NCBI GenBank assembly: GCA_004009845.1
Contig: RMBW01000175.1
Coordinates: 1-39,811, forward strand
Direction of reading: 5' to 3'
Source: Davidsoniella eucalypti
Lineage: Eukaryota > Ascomycota > Sordariomycetes > Microascales > Ceratocystidaceae
Length of the DNA stretch: 39,811 nt
A program made the position numbers and the translations under genes. Shown here piece after piece: positions 10,116 to 22,762 of this stretch. The notes below the pieces were generated by a model, which saw only the letters and a list, made by a program, of their open reading frames with translations, had not been told where the DNA came from and made no database searches. Numbering within the stretch: the stretch's first letter is position 1; each line of letters starts with the position of its first letter.

Positions 10116-11254
10116 GTAGCAGGCTTGGGATTCCCGGACTGTCTAAAAGGCACGGTGTATCAAGTGGCCCGGGCCGAGCTGTGCTATATCAAATTCCGCG
10201 GCGGAGCCAACCAAGACGCCGTAGAAAAAAAAACCAACAAGCGCGGCAACCTTGGTTGGTGCCAAGAACCTTGCCAAGTTCGCTCTTCAACCGATCCTAC
10301 TCAACGGCCGAGAAAAGAAAAAGAAGCATGACAGGCAAAATTTTCTCCTATTGCTACTTCTTACCTTACTAATGGACGTGCCACACATCTTCATAGCTAC
10401 ATAAGGTTAATGAATTAAAAAAAAATTAAAAAAAAGACGTGTTGCGCAAAAAGTAGTTGCGGAGCCGGGCGGGACGGCAGTAGGAAGTTGCTATTCCTGT
10501 TCTATGTATCTGTATACACAAGGTCATCAAGCAGGGATGGCATGCTAGAGATTTTTCATGTTAGGTTTTTTTTTCTATAGTAACGCGAATTTGGATCGTA
10601 GATTTTTTTGTTCTATTTCTTGTTCTATTATCTCTTCTCCCTTTTTCTGTTGCCGTTTCTTGCGACATATGAGAGCGTTATTTGGTATGAAAGCCATGCC
10701 GCCTAGTATCGGCTCTTGGGTCCGGGATTGCCATAATAATGCCGAGCAATTACTTGAGATGTGAAGATAGTTAGCTACAAAGCGGACAGAATAAGAAATA
10801 CGAAAGATGCACTGGTATTATATTTCACGTATGCAGATAATGATGGTTTGTAAGTAGCGCGGTTAAGTTTTAGTGGCCAAAAACGGAATTCTTTTGTTAA
10901 CGCATGTTTCAAACCTAGATGGGAATCTTGCATTTATGGGCATGATCTTTTTTTTAGAAAAAAAAAACTCTTTTTCTCGCTCTTAAAAATATTTTCTTCC
11001 TGCGTCGGAATTTTCTTTCTCTTCTCGACACTTGTTTTTCTTTGTCTGCTGTGGACTTCTCGTGCTCTTAACCACAAAGTTTATCTCTGCCTTTTGTGTC
11101 CGCGAATAAACCCTCCGTCACATCATCACAACACCATCCCACTTCATCCCATACACTACGATAACCCCCGCCGTTGCGCCACTACTATCGCTCACGATCG
11201 TATCATCCTCGGAGCCTCTAGCCATACGAGATTCACTTCTTCTTCGTATCAGCC
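10116..11254. other. Upstream region of the cystathionine beta-synthase gene
   Basis: About 1.1 kb. The last ~300 bp before 11255 are rich in T and C, typical of a strong fungal promoter and 5' leader, and end in many CATC/CACC steps. The part from 10390 to 10950 is AT-rich with A- and T-runs and has one TGTATCTGTA at 10505. Short open frames at 10125 and 10558 show no protein-like composition. I found no clear copy of the CYS3/MetR palindrome. Confidence 0.5.
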
Positions 11255-12845
11255 ATGGCTACTAGAACTCCTCCCCCCGTTGCCGCTTCTATCACGGAAT
11301 TGATCGGCAACACACCGCTGATCCGCCTCAACAAGGTGCCGCAATCCCTCGGCATCGAGTGCGAGGTTTATGCCAAGGTTGAGCTTTTCAACGCTGGTGG
11401 CAGTGTCAAAGATCGCATTGCGCTGCGCATGATCGAAGAGGCCGAGAAGAGCGGCCGTATTAAGCCTGGTGATACTCTCATTGAGCCCACCAGCGGCAAC
11501 ACGTAAGAAGGCTTCCTACCATATATATATTGACAATACTTATCTCGGTTGACTAGCTAACGTCTTTTTTTATCCCTTACTTAGTGGTATTGGTCTAGCA
11601 CTGGTTGCGGCCGTCAAGGGCTACAAGGCCATCATAACCCTTCCCGAGAAGATGTCCGCCGAAAAGGTGTCTGTGCTCAAGGCTCTCGGCGCCACCATCA
11701 TCCGTACGCCGACTCAAGCCGCTTGGGATGCCCCCGAATCGCACATCGGTGTTGCCCGCCGTCTCGAGAAGGAAATCCCCAACGCCCACATTCTCGACCA
11801 GTACACCAACGTTGCCAACCCCGATGCCCATGAATTTGGCACTGCCCAAGAAATCTGGGAGCAGTCGGGCGGCCAAATCACGGCTGTCGTTGCCGGTGCT
11901 GGCACAGGCGGTACCATCACTGGTATTGCACGCGGCTTGAAGAAGCACGATGCCAACATCAAGGTCATCGCTGCCGATCCCCAGGGTAGTATTCTCGCTG
12001 TCCCCGAGACCCTCAACACCGAGCACGAGAACCAGCCCTACCAGGTCGAGGGTATTGGCTACGATTTCATCCCTGACGTTCTCGACCGTCCCGTTGTCGA
12101 CAAGTGGTACAAGACAGAGGATTTCGAGTCCTTCCAGCTTGCGCGCCGCCTCATTGCGGAGGAAGGTATCCTAGTCGGTGGTTCGTCAGGCTCAGCTATG
12201 TCTGCCATGGTCCAAGCCGTGCGGGAATACGGCTGGGGCAAGGGCGACAAGGTTGTCGTTGTCTTCCCTGACAGCATTCGCAGCTACCTGTCCAAGTTTG
12301 CCGATGACGACTGGCTTGCTGCCAACAACCTGCTCTCGGAGAGTGCTTCTCGTCAAGCTCCATCCCACGATGATTACTCTGGTGCCACGATCGCCGATCT
12401 TCGCCTGAAGCCTGTGACTACCATTAGCGGATCTCAACGCTGCGCCGATGCCATCGAGACCATGCGCGATAAGGGCTTCGACCAGCTGCCCGTCCTTAAC
12501 GACTCGCAAAAGCTTGTTGGTTTGGTCACTCTGGGTAACCTGCTCAGTTACATCAGCAATGGCCGCGCTTCTGCTGACTCGCCGGTCACTCAGGTCATGT
12601 TCGACTTTAGCCGCATTGACGAGGTCGTGACTGATCCGCGCGAAGCTGCCTTTGGTGACAAGCGCTCAAAGAACAAGCGCTCGTTCGTCGAGCTAACCAT
12701 GCAGACTACTTTGTCATCCCTAAGCAAGTTCCTTGAGTGGAACTCGGCGGCTATCGTCACTGAAAAAGCGGCTGATGGTTCTATAATGAAGCCCGTCGCC
12801 GTCGTCACCAAGGTCGATCTGCTGTCGTGGATCGTGCGCAAATAG
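11255..12845 (+). CDS. cys4: Cystathionine beta-synthase
   Basis: Two exons, 11255-11502 and 11585-12845, with an 82-nt intron (GTAAGA donor, GCTAAC branch point, CTTAG acceptor) that joins EPTSGN-T to GIGLA; 502 residues, close to the yeast enzyme. The enzyme condenses serine with homocysteine to give cystathionine, the first step of reverse transsulfuration toward cysteine, in the cytosol. Residues about 12-345 are the fold-type II PLP domain: Lys52 in GGSVKDR forms the Schiff base, EPTSGNTG is the substrate loop, and GTGGT at 189-193 binds the PLP phosphate. Two CBS (Bateman) repeats follow from about 370 to the end. There is no N-terminal heme-binding extension, as in other fungal and unlike mammalian enzymes. 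The GC-rich codon use with many C-ending codons suggests high expression. The start gives MATRTPPPVAASITELIGNT, normal for the family. Confidence 0.97.
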
Positions 12846-14076
12846 ACGTTAGATTCTGGCTGTCTACCATGATATCTCTCATTCTTCACAGTAATCTCGT
12901 TCTACGAGGTGAATTGTACATACAACACATACCCCCAATAGCTTTTGTATTCAACATCTAGATAACCCATCACAAGTACTTCTTTTGAGGTCTTCCACAG
13001 ACCCTAATGCGAATATGATTTTTTACCTACCCGAGCTATGACGCTATCTATGACAACCACTATTCATATCTGTGATAAGCATAATTGTAGGCTTTTGCTT
13101 CTTCTTGTTTGGTAATGATCGACAGAAAATTAGCACGAAAATCAACTATAAAATTACGTATTCATATGATAAGTGACTGCTCTGTATATATGCTGCTACT
13201 CAATGAAAGAATAGTTATGCCATGTGTCTTCCCACTGAACTATAAAGGACCAAAACAGAAAGACAGAGCTGAGTGCCGGGACGTTCATATATTTATGGCC
13301 CATAGAGAAGCTTAAAGCGAGAGCCTCCTTTTCTAAGTGGAGAGCATCGGAACCACGAATTTAAAATACAAGCCAAGGGATAAGCAAGATGGAGATACGC
13401 AGATGGGGATGCTGTAAGATAAAGACAGCGCGAGTTCCGGTAGGCAGTAGAATAAGAAAATCAATAAGCCCACCGGCAAAGTTACAGCCTGAGGCTTTGT
13501 TTGTTTTGTTCAGTCGTAGACTTGGTTGGCGATTAAGTGTCCGTCTTTTGCGTCTTCAATCGCCAGCGTGTTCTCCGCTGTGCTGAGTGTGGCTTTTTAT
13601 TTTTTTGCAGCCTCAGCTTATCAAATACGGGCCAGCCGTCGTTGCCGAAATACGCTGGGCTTTGTTTTGCTTAATTGTTCCCTAGCCGACGGGTTTATTT
13701 TATTCTTCTTTGATGCCCTGTTTGGAGCAATCCGCAATACAAACTCGAATTTTAGAGCTTCTAAACCCCCCAGACGATCCGAATCCAGGGCGCATGTTTT
13801 TTCTCTTTGCAGCCCAGCAAGTCTTTCACCAACCGACCCACGAACGAGGGCCAAACAAACGAAGAGCACCGGATTTAACCGAAGATCGAGTACGTCGAAG
13901 TCTAGATAAATATCTACGCTTATTCCGACAGCAGCCGTCGGTCCGGTCTCGTCGAGCTAAGCTACGCTCACTGCGGCACTACGCAGCCTCTCATCTGCTC
14001 ATTGTAGACCCAGGCAGCGGCTGAAACCTCGACTTGGGGCCACTCTCACCAAACCCCGATAGCCTGCCCCCTCTCT
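12846..14076. other. Region between cys4 and the palmitoyltransferase gene
   Basis: About 1.2 kb holding the cys4 3' flank, with a UGUACAUA element near 12914, and the promoter and leader of the akr1-type gene. The final 500 bp are less AT-rich and carry overlapping open frames (13526-13909, 13710-14024) with ATGs upstream of the akr1 start; these read as leader sequence or upstream ORFs rather than genes. Confidence 0.5.
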
Positions 14077-16502
14077 ATGGCCTCGACGCCTCTAGCTGGC
14101 GCGCCATCCCGCAAAGCAAACCATCCGCTCCTACGCCCGTCTTCCAAGTCTTCTGTGGCTGCGCCAGTCCTCGACGTCGGCTCCATGGAACTCGGCCACA
14201 TTGGCTCTGGCGGCGGCTCGCCCCCCGACGATGCCAATGCCAATGCCAATGCCATTGCCAGGCTCGACATAGCTCCGCCTACTGCCGAAGAACTCGAAAT
14301 CATGCAGGCCGCCCGAGTCGGCGACATTCCGGCTATAGAGAAGCTCTTCGAGAGCGGAGACTACGATGCCACCTTTTGCGACACGGATGGCATCACGCCG
14401 CTACACGTAAGTCCACACAAGTCGGCTGACACCATACACTTGCTCTAACGATGCCGTCTCTTCTAGTGGGCCGCTATCAACAACCAATATGCCATGTGCA
14501 AATTCCTGATCGAAAACAAAGCCGAGATCAACAAAAGGGGCGGCGAGTCTGTCTCGACGCCGCTCCAATGGGCCGCCCAACGCTGCCACTATTACACAGT
14601 CAACCTGCTGCTACAGCACGGCGCCGACCCATTGATCACGGACTCACAAGGATACAACACTCTGCACATCAGCACATTCAACGGCAATGTGCTCCTGATT
14701 GTGCTGCTGCTGCACCAGGGCATTCCGGTGGATGTCCTGGATTCGTATGGTCACACTGCGCTCATGTGGGCGGCCTACAAAGGCTTCCCACGCTGTGTCG
14801 ATGTGTTTCTGCGTTGGGGCGCGTCCATTCACGCCACCGACGAGCAGGGCTTCACGGCTCTGCACTGGGCACTCGTCAAGGGCTCCCCGCAGTGTATCCT
14901 GAAGCTCATTGAGTACGGCGCTGACCGCTTTGCCCAGACCACATCGGGCAAGACGCCGGCTATGGCGGCCGTAGAGCTGAACACAGTACCTGCGTGGCAT
15001 CGCGCCCTCAAAGAGTGTGGTTACGGGGAAGATGGCCATCCGTCTGTGCCTAGCTGGCCCGGCTCGGGTTATCTGCTGCAGGACCGGCGTGGGTTTGTGA
15101 GCAAGTTCCTATTCCTATGGCCATTCACGTTGGTCTGGGCTGCCATCAGTATTCTGGCGGCAATGCCGATATTCCCTGCTATATTCTTTTCGGCGCTAGT
15201 CTCGTACGGTATTTTGTGGGTGGCCCAGCAGGTCATTGAGTTCGCACCTGCAGACATGCGTCACTTTAGCCGTACGCCGTGGCTGGCCGGCATCTTTGCG
15301 GCTACGCTGTTCTGGACAGGCTGGAACTGGCTATGGACAGTATTGCCAGCAACGACGGGCCCCGGCTCCTCGCACGCCCTGCTCAACTTTTTCTTCTTTG
15401 TGGCGTACATTGCCGTCATCTACTTCTACACCTGCGCCATGGTGTTCGACGCCGGCTTCGTGCCGCGGCTCAACGGCATTGCCGAGCAGAAGGCAGCCAT
15501 CGACGACTTGTTGGCTATGTGGAAGTTTGACGAGGCCAATTTCTGCGTCACATGCATGATTCGCGCACCGCTAAGAAGCAAGCACTGCAACCGTTGCCGG
15601 CGTTGTGTGGCCAAGCACGATCACCACTGCCCGTGGGTCAACAACTGCATTGGTATCAACAACCACCGCCACTTCTTTCTCTATATCATCTCATTGGCTC
15701 TCGGTATCCTGTCGTATGACATCATCCTGTACTATTGTAAGTTTCACATCACAGAACACAAAAGAACCCAAACAGCATGTGCTCCGATGCTTTGCTTCCC
15801 CCCGTCGATCCATTAAGCCGACTCTGACTAACAACACACTCTTACGCTTGCGTAGACTTTTCTGATCTAGCTGAGACTGCGGAGCCCGTGTGCTCTATCC
15901 TGGCGCCCAGTCTATGCCGTCTTGTGAACGCTGATGCCTACACGCTCCTGATTGGAATCTGGATTACAGTGCAGTTGGTATGGGTCTCCATGTTGCTATC
16001 AGTGCAATTTATCCAAGTTGCCCGCGCCATGACGACCTACGAAAACATGTTTGGTATACGTGACGCTAGCGCTACATCGGCCTTTACGTCTACTGGGACA
16101 CCTCTAGATCCCAACCACCCAGCACATCTGGCTGCTGTTGCAGCAGGTGCTGATGGCCCTGGAGGAGCACATGCTGGCCACTCGCATGGCAAACCAGGCG
16201 GCGGCTACCTGGCACAAATCGCCATGTTACTAGGAGTCACGCCGTTCATCGAGACAGTCACCGGACGTACAGTAGGATCCTCTACGAAAAAGAAGAAGAA
16301 CCCCTACGCGCATGGATGCATAACCAACTGCACCGATTTCTGGTGTGATCCTGCCCCCCTTCTAGGCCGTCGTGAGCACGGTGCGGCCATTATCAACGGC
16401 CAGCCTGTGAGTTACCTCGACATGTTTGACACCCCAACGCTAGCAGGCGTGGCGCGGCGGCGGAGAGCAGGTTACGAAGAGGTAGGAACTGAGGATGTCT
16501 AG
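14077..16502 (+). CDS. akr1: AKR1-type ankyrin-repeat DHHC palmitoyltransferase
   Basis: Three exons, 14077-14406, 14467-15736 and 15856-16502; introns start GTAAGT and end TTCTAG and GCGTAG; 748 residues (yeast Akr1 is 764). The N-terminal ~70 residues are disordered and include an Asn-Ala repeat from hexamers near 14232. Six or so ankyrin repeats occupy about residues 80-300 (ITPLHWAA, NTLHISTFNG, HTALMWAAYKG, FTALHWALVKG). Four hydrophobic segments follow, then the Cys-rich DHHC domain (FCVTCMI...HCNRC...CVAKHDHHCPWVNNCIG) with the catalytic DHHC at 495-498, then two more membrane segments (YIISLALGILSYDIILYY and an LLIGIWITVQLVWVSMLL stretch). The enzyme S-acylates cysteines of target proteins at Golgi or endosomal membranes; in yeast it modifies Yck1/2 and affects endocytosis. 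Here the motif is canonical DHHC rather than the DHYC of yeast Akr1. The C-terminal tail is Gly/His-rich and polar. Confidence 0.96.
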
Positions 16503-16629
16503 AAGCGAGAAGAGAGGGGGAAAAAAGGCAGAGGAGGCAGTGTGAATCTGTGTAGTGCTTACAAGTGTATTGTGTGCAACTATCTTTCTATATATGTACA
16601 TATCATCATATATTCCATGTTGTACTATT

Positions 16630-16635
16630 AATAAA
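16630..16635 (+). terminator. Likely polyadenylation signal of the akr1-type gene
   Basis: An AATAAA hexamer 128 nt after the akr1 stop codon on the coding strand, directly after a TATGTACATA element. Placement fits a fungal 3' processing signal; it is not proven. Confidence 0.4.
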
Positions 16636-17413
16636 GAACCTAGATATCAATCTCCCCCAACATTATACCGTCAACAATTATCGGGTCTAGTGATGACGAC
16701 CCAACATTTAATTGTCGACGAAGCACATATCAAAAGCGTTGCAAAATAGAGAGATGGAGAGGCAACCGATCTCAATCTGTCCGTAAGGGCTTTGCCTAGC
16801 AAGCGAGCGAGTCAGTGCCGAAGACGTAAGCCATTAGATTGCAAAATGTCCATATGTATATGCAATCTATATCCTTATATGTATACACCATAGCTAGACA
16901 TGAACCGACCGAATATACCACAGGGCACTCAAGTTGGCACGCTCCATCTCCTCCTCCCACTGACCAGGTAGGGTTCGCCCGGTCTATGCATGAGCCATCT
17001 GTGCTATATATCCGTACAGATACATGTATGTCCATATATTGCTTTACTGCCTACACTAAATGATGAACTTGTCACTTCAAAAAAAAGAAATCTTTCCAAC
17101 GAAACGCTCGTTACAACCAGATTTTAAAAACAACACACTTGTAGAGCATAAGCTTACTAGGGTCTTTGTATGATGGGGGGAGGCTATGAGGATATGGTGA
17201 TACATAGCTATCAGACCAATAAAACGGCATTATATGGCATTCAACAATAAGATTGAACAATTGGGGTCACATATGTACTAGCGCTTCTCATCTACTCTGA
17301 TTCCGTTTCCTCTTTGCCTCTGTACAGAAAATAGATGTAGTCATCACCCGTCAGATGGCCTTGAAGGTTCCACTTAGTTCCGCCAGGATCAGCTTCTTTT
17401 GCCTCTTTCTTGG

Positions 17414-17435
17414 TTTTTTTTTTTTTTTTTTTTTT
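17414..17435. repeat. 22-nt T homopolymer
   Basis: An uninterrupted run of 22 T residues in non-coding DNA. Length may vary between isolates or be affected by sequencing error. Confidence 0.9.
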
Positions 17436-19335
17436 GCCTCTTCAGGTTCTTTTTTATGTCAACTAGGATATAAAGCTGTAGAACTCTATAAAGGTGCAAG
17501 GAAATAGAAGAAGGCAAGGCGGAGTTAGATTGTTAGCGAGCCTTAGAGCCGGAACATTCCATACAATGTACATGTATCTCGAGGTGTGACAACTGTCTGT
17601 ATCTGTACATGTAGACGTGAAAAACTGGGGGGATCCTGGTCATGAAAAATCACATGTAGATGGTATTCAAGAGGTATATTACATGTTTACATATGTACAT
17701 ACAGATACATATGTGTATGAGCCAAGGGTAACGGTCTGCCTAGTCGATATGTCAGCGTTACAATGGCGAGATAGGCGGCCCCGGGCCACAGTCAGCAATA
17801 GCAGATATTATACAATGATTCCGGCTCAGCCCAGGGAGGGAACAGAAGCGAATGTGTAGGCAGGAGGCGCAGAGTAGAAGAGGATAAGTTGCATTGCCGA
17901 TATATCAGTATACTTGTAGTTGTCCCTGTCGCTGTAGCTGTATGTACTTACAGGCCGCCATGGTGCTAATTCAACCCAAATTGCCACTACCAATACAGTG
18001 TACCAGACACTAAGTATACCAAAGTCGCAACATGTTCCCCCGGAAGACAGAGGAGGAAGAGGAAGAAGACGAAATAGACGCAGATAACTCGCTAGGCACA
18101 ATTACGACGCTACTTCATCCAATAATCTATCTAAAATACTATGTACATATTGTGCTTGTAGGCAGGACTGAAGAGGATGCAGCATTTGCCTGTTCCTGCG
18201 TTTTTTTAAACGCATCTTTACGTCAGGCGACTAGTTAAAGACGGTGAGAAGGATAAAAGAGCCAGAGTATCAAATATGTACATAGCTTTGGAAATGCAAT
18301 CTCGGTAGGGTTTTACACATAAAAAATATTTACAGAGAAATCCAAGGTCGCGATTTCTGTCGGTCTACACGAAGCGAACGGAACGCTAAGCGTCACGCGG
18401 CCAATGACTGTCTCATCCTTTGATGGATGGCTAAGAAACGAAGAAGGTTTGGCCTTTTTTTTCTTTTCTTTTTGATGCTATCGATTAGTTTTATTTGTTT
18501 CTTGCTATGTTTATTTACTTTGACATGGCTCCGTCCTTTGGTCGCATGACATCTATTTTTAAGAAGCATATATGTACTAGCGTTCAAGGTCAGATACGAA
18601 GAGGCCAAGCTGGCTACTAAGAAACACAAGACGGTTGACTTGGCTGATACTAGTATCAAAAGAAAACAAAAATAAAAAGAGAGCAGGGGAGAAAACTTGG
18701 TGGTAGCGCCTTTGTTGGTTCTAGAAGGCCGTCAATACACGTCTTGTTTTGCCCTGCTACTTTCATGTCCACTAGGCATCTCCCTCCAGTAAAGTATGCC
18801 ATTTTTGTTTCCATAAACTACTTACTAAAACGACAGGCAAACAAAACCCTGTATGGAGACCTGGCCGGCCACTTAGAATCCCTGCTCACTAGAAAACTTA
18901 GTTGATGACAGAAGGAAGACGTCTTGAGCAAGGTTTATATAGAGAAAGAAAATAAAAAAAAGAATATAAATAAAATAAAGAATCAAGACGTGGAGAGTAA
19001 TGATGTAACGGAATGCAGGAAGACAACTCAAAAAATACGACGATAGCAAAAAAGAAATAGTCAAATAACCACCAAAGCACACTGTGTAGCATCAATAATT
19101 CCGGCCTTTCGCAGCCATCCATCACAGAATATACAGATATCACTACAAAAAGAATAGAATGGCACCGTATTTGGAGTACGACCAAGTAGCCACGGCAGTG
19201 AATAGTTTTTTTTGTCACGATTGTCGCAAGTTCAGTACAACGATAGTAGATAACGACGATGATCTGATGTTGAGAGAGAGACGGAAACATGTGTTTGGTC
19301 ACATCGTAGACACAAAGCTAGCCCAAGAGTTATAT

Positions 19336-19350
19336 TGTACTGTACTGTAC
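19336..19350. repeat. TGTAC x3 pentamer repeat
   Basis: Three perfect tandem copies of TGTAC, followed by a partial unit, in non-coding DNA. Confidence 0.85.
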
Positions 19351-21843
19351 TGTATCTGTTTTGTGTGCTATTATGGCATTGACGTGTATCAATTACAGGC
19401 TTTGTCACTGCTTCCAAGACCTGTAAATGTAAAAGTTGCTGCTAAATATGCCTGATTCCTTTCTGATACTGCTTCACTCTGGCTTCAGAACGAAGTCCCC
19501 ATTGTTCCTCTGTTTCGGGACTTGTTTTCTTTCCTTTCTTAGGTATGCATTGTGGAAAATGCGCCTATACAAAACACCCCTAGAAGCCCTGTAAATTCGT
19601 AGTCTAGGCTGAAAAATAAGGCCTGTCTAGTCTGGCTCTGGGGTTTAAGACCACTACCAAACAGGGACCTAGCCTCTAATCCCTTGACCTAGCTTCTGTC
19701 GGCCTATTATACACAGTTGGTTAGAGGTTAAGCTTTGCCACTAGCTTTCCATTTTTTCTATTGTGCTTTTCTTTCTTATCCCTTGTTACAATCGCCCCCC
19801 CTAGCACAGACTTGGCGGGATTCTTCCATTGTTTGCTCAACGACAACACATCACCCATTGATTCACAGAGTAAAGGGACAGAGGCGAAAAATAGAAGGGG
19901 AAAAAATGAATGACGATAATAGTATTATTCAATAAAAAATTGAGGCTGCCGCGTGGAGTTGCTGCTATTAAATTTTTTTTTAATAGGTGAGATTTATGTG
20001 TATAAGTACATTGGAGACCAAAGCCCAAGCCACCAAATATCGAATCGCATATTCTGTGCCGCGCAGCATCGTGAAAAAAGCCAAAAGCCTAGGCTACAGG
20101 TCGTTGCCCGGTGTAGACACATTAGATGTCGTGCTATGTGATACCAAGTTTGAATTTACAAGATAGGAGACAAACAAAAATAGAAAAATAAAACCCCCCC
20201 AAGACACAAGGCCTTTGGAGTACAACGGCGGCCCGATCTAGTAACAAACAGTCTTTGTGTGTGGTTAGTAGCTATCGCTGGTTACTATAGAAGCTACATA
20301 CGCTGTAGCACCTGAATATAGCACCTCAAGACACAAGCTGCATCAGGCAAGACAAACCGGGCAGCAATACTCTATAGCTCCACGATGGAAAACAGAAAAA
20401 GGGAAAGAAACAAAAAGAGGCGTTTCACAAACTTCAGTCGTTGGGCAACGAAAACATGCAGGTAGGCCCTATTTTTTTTTTCCTTGTCTTGTTTCCTGTT
20501 GACTATCATCTAGGCCGGTGTGATTTGTGTGTTGTGTGTGGCGATGACGATGCCGATCAGTGCGTTATAAATGTAGCAGTATGGGAAAATTATCGATAAT
20601 ATATTATCGGAAGACTCAATCGTAGTACAAATACAACTAAAAATAAAAATAAAAGTAGGGCATGTGAATTGCTACATCGGCATGTCCTGTTTGTTGTTCT
20701 TTGTTTACAATACAAGGCATTTCTCAATCCCGAACTATGGCCTGTCCTTGATCCACCAAGTACATAGTAGTGGTACCTTGTATATGTGCTTGTGTATATG
20801 TAGAGGGAGGGCCTAAATCTCTGACGTCGTGAGAAGACATGTGGAAAAGAGAGAAAAAAACACTGAAAAAATGACATACTTGTAGTAATTGAGAATTTTT
20901 TGCAGCGCCAGCAAAGCAATAAAGACCCGACTCTGAACAAGGGCTGGGGCTAGCTGGCTGGGGTATTGGTACTAAACGGCTATCTTGGGCTTTTCCTCTC
21001 TGGGCTTCTACAGGCGCTGGGCTCTCTAGTTTCACTATATATGGTCCTCCAGGCCTAAATTGAGGACACCCCCAACTTCAGAAAGGTTTCATGAAGCCAC
21101 AGCAGACGGTATTATGCATAGTAGGATAGCAGGATTTGCCTGCTTGGGATGCCTCTTTTGATTTGGTTCGCTAGTCAGAATACTATACTCTGGTCAAAGA
21201 TAGACAACCAGACAGCCGCCAACCAGTAAGGCGACCCTTTCCTTGCCTAGCTTAGTAATACTAGGCTACTAAAATACTACTATGCTATGTACTACAACAC
21301 GATCGCTAACTAACTGGTATTGCTTGTTCCCCTACCTAGGCCTTCAGCCGCCATGCGCTTCTAATGCACAGATATATAAATATGCGATATGCATATAGAA
21401 ACGCACGTCACCAACCAGCACAAGTTGGTTTTCGTTTTCGTTCCAGGCCACCAGCCAGCAAGCCACCAGCCAGATCCAGATGCAATGCAAATGCAGGGCA
21501 ATGCGATACGAATCAATTGTATCCAGTCAACCGCCACGAAACAACTGATAAGGTGGTGGAAAAAAAGAAAGAAAAAAGAAGAAAGAAAGCAGAAGAAAAC
21601 GTTGTGCTTACATATACAGATACGTAGGCTGCTAAAAAAGAGACAAGTGTTCTTAATCGCCCAAGCGCTGTCGCCTGTCAGCGACCTAGACACCCTTATC
21701 CGTGACTTTTCCATACGACTATAGGTACATATAGGCAGACAGATGTACATAATATGTAACTTAGTAGTATATATAATATTGGCCGGAGAAACACGGCAGC
21801 TGACGTATGTAATTGTAAGTTCACGTAAAAGTAACACAATACT

Positions 21844-21859
21844 TATGTATGTATGTATG
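21844..21859. repeat. TATG x4 microsatellite
   Basis: Four perfect tandem TATG units in AT-rich non-coding DNA. Confidence 0.85.
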
Positions 21860-22594
21860 TAAGTATAACAATTATGTAAGCAAGTGTTGGTGTTTACCGG
21901 AAATGGTAATAACGGCACAGAAAATCATTTTTTCTTCTTGTTGAATCGAGTAGTTGCATGCCAACCACTAAAGTTCCCATAATTTGTACATCCCACAAAG
22001 CAAGACTTGTCTTCACTATAATGCATAATAAACACGGACAAATATTTCAGCATCACCACCAACCACCACTGGCCATCGCCGCATCACTTGATTCAAGGCC
22101 CGTCCATCCATTAAGTCATGAAGCCATCAAGCACATCACACCAAGACCATTACATCATGTCACTAGTCTGATTGGTTCGAGCACTCGTCTTCAGATGGGC
22201 TGCTTGACCCTCTCGATCTCTACCTAGTGCACATACACAACCCGAGCCGGCTAGATATACCACCAGAGGGCGTGGGCAAAAGGTAAACCCAGCTGTCGTT
22301 CAACAAGAAGTCAATAGCACAGCCCAGGCTTATCTTGTGGCAGACAGGCTCTATCTAACTCACCTTTGAATAGAGCCTTGATAGTTGTATCGGTATACCC
22401 CCATCCACACCCCTCCTGCTAGGATCCTTCCAATGTTGCCTACCACCAATAATGGGGTCGCTTGACCTTCTGCCCAGCGCCCATGTGCCTTCCTCTTATC
22501 TGTATACTTGTGGTACATCGCTCGTTGCTCGTTATGAGAATCCTCAGGACTTAGCCTAACAATGCCGTACGTAAAGTTACAGAATGCGAAATAG

Positions 22595-22762
22595 ATGCAC
22601 GCCCAGCTGAAACGACATCGCAGCGATGTTCTCGTGGAACTGCCGCCACTGCAAGACGAAGATCTGGCCCAACTATTGCTAAACTGTCTGCCAGCCCATG
22701 GTCATATGGTCTTTGTTGTGGCCGGCTGCTTTTCCACCGATCTCATTATTGCCAACATATCT
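22595..22762 (+). other. Possible coding exon or upstream ORF, 56 codons
   Basis: A 56-codon open stretch from an ATG to a good donor (GTACGT at 22763), ending in phase 0. It reads MHAQLKRHRSDVLVELPPLQ, then an acidic/leucine-rich helix (DEDLAQLLLN) and a hydrophobic segment (MVFVVAGCF). Its codons are more GC-rich at third positions than the surrounding DNA, unlike other open frames in this block. I could not find a convincing downstream exon. Splicing to an acceptor near 23001 (CTGCTGCAG) would keep an open frame to 23173, but the added residues look random. It cannot extend the 23859 ORF in frame because a stop lies just upstream of that ATG without an intervening acceptor. It may be an upstream ORF in the leader of that gene, a small separate gene, or chance. 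Confidence 0.25.

Larger units (their letters stand above)
16503..22594. other. Long gene-free AT-rich block
   Basis: About 6.1 kb downstream of akr1 without a supported gene. All open frames are short (135 codons or fewer apart from one T-rich 185-codon frame at 21361-21918) and show low-complexity composition without domains. The first 2 kb contain four exact copies of the palindrome TATGTACATA (16593, 17692, 18140, 18275) and three copies of TGTATCTGTA or its complement (17015, 17598, 17700). There is a 22-nt T run at 17414, a 3-unit TGTAC repeat at 19336, an inverted repeat near 20590 and a TATG microsatellite at 21844. It may hold a long 3' untranslated region, a non-coding transcript, and distal promoter of the 23859 gene. 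Confidence 0.55.

Noticed and set aside
21361..21918. A 185-codon minus-strand frame with hydrophobic segments
   Set aside because: It is built of microsatellite-like TACATA/TATG sequence with no conserved motif and no splice context.
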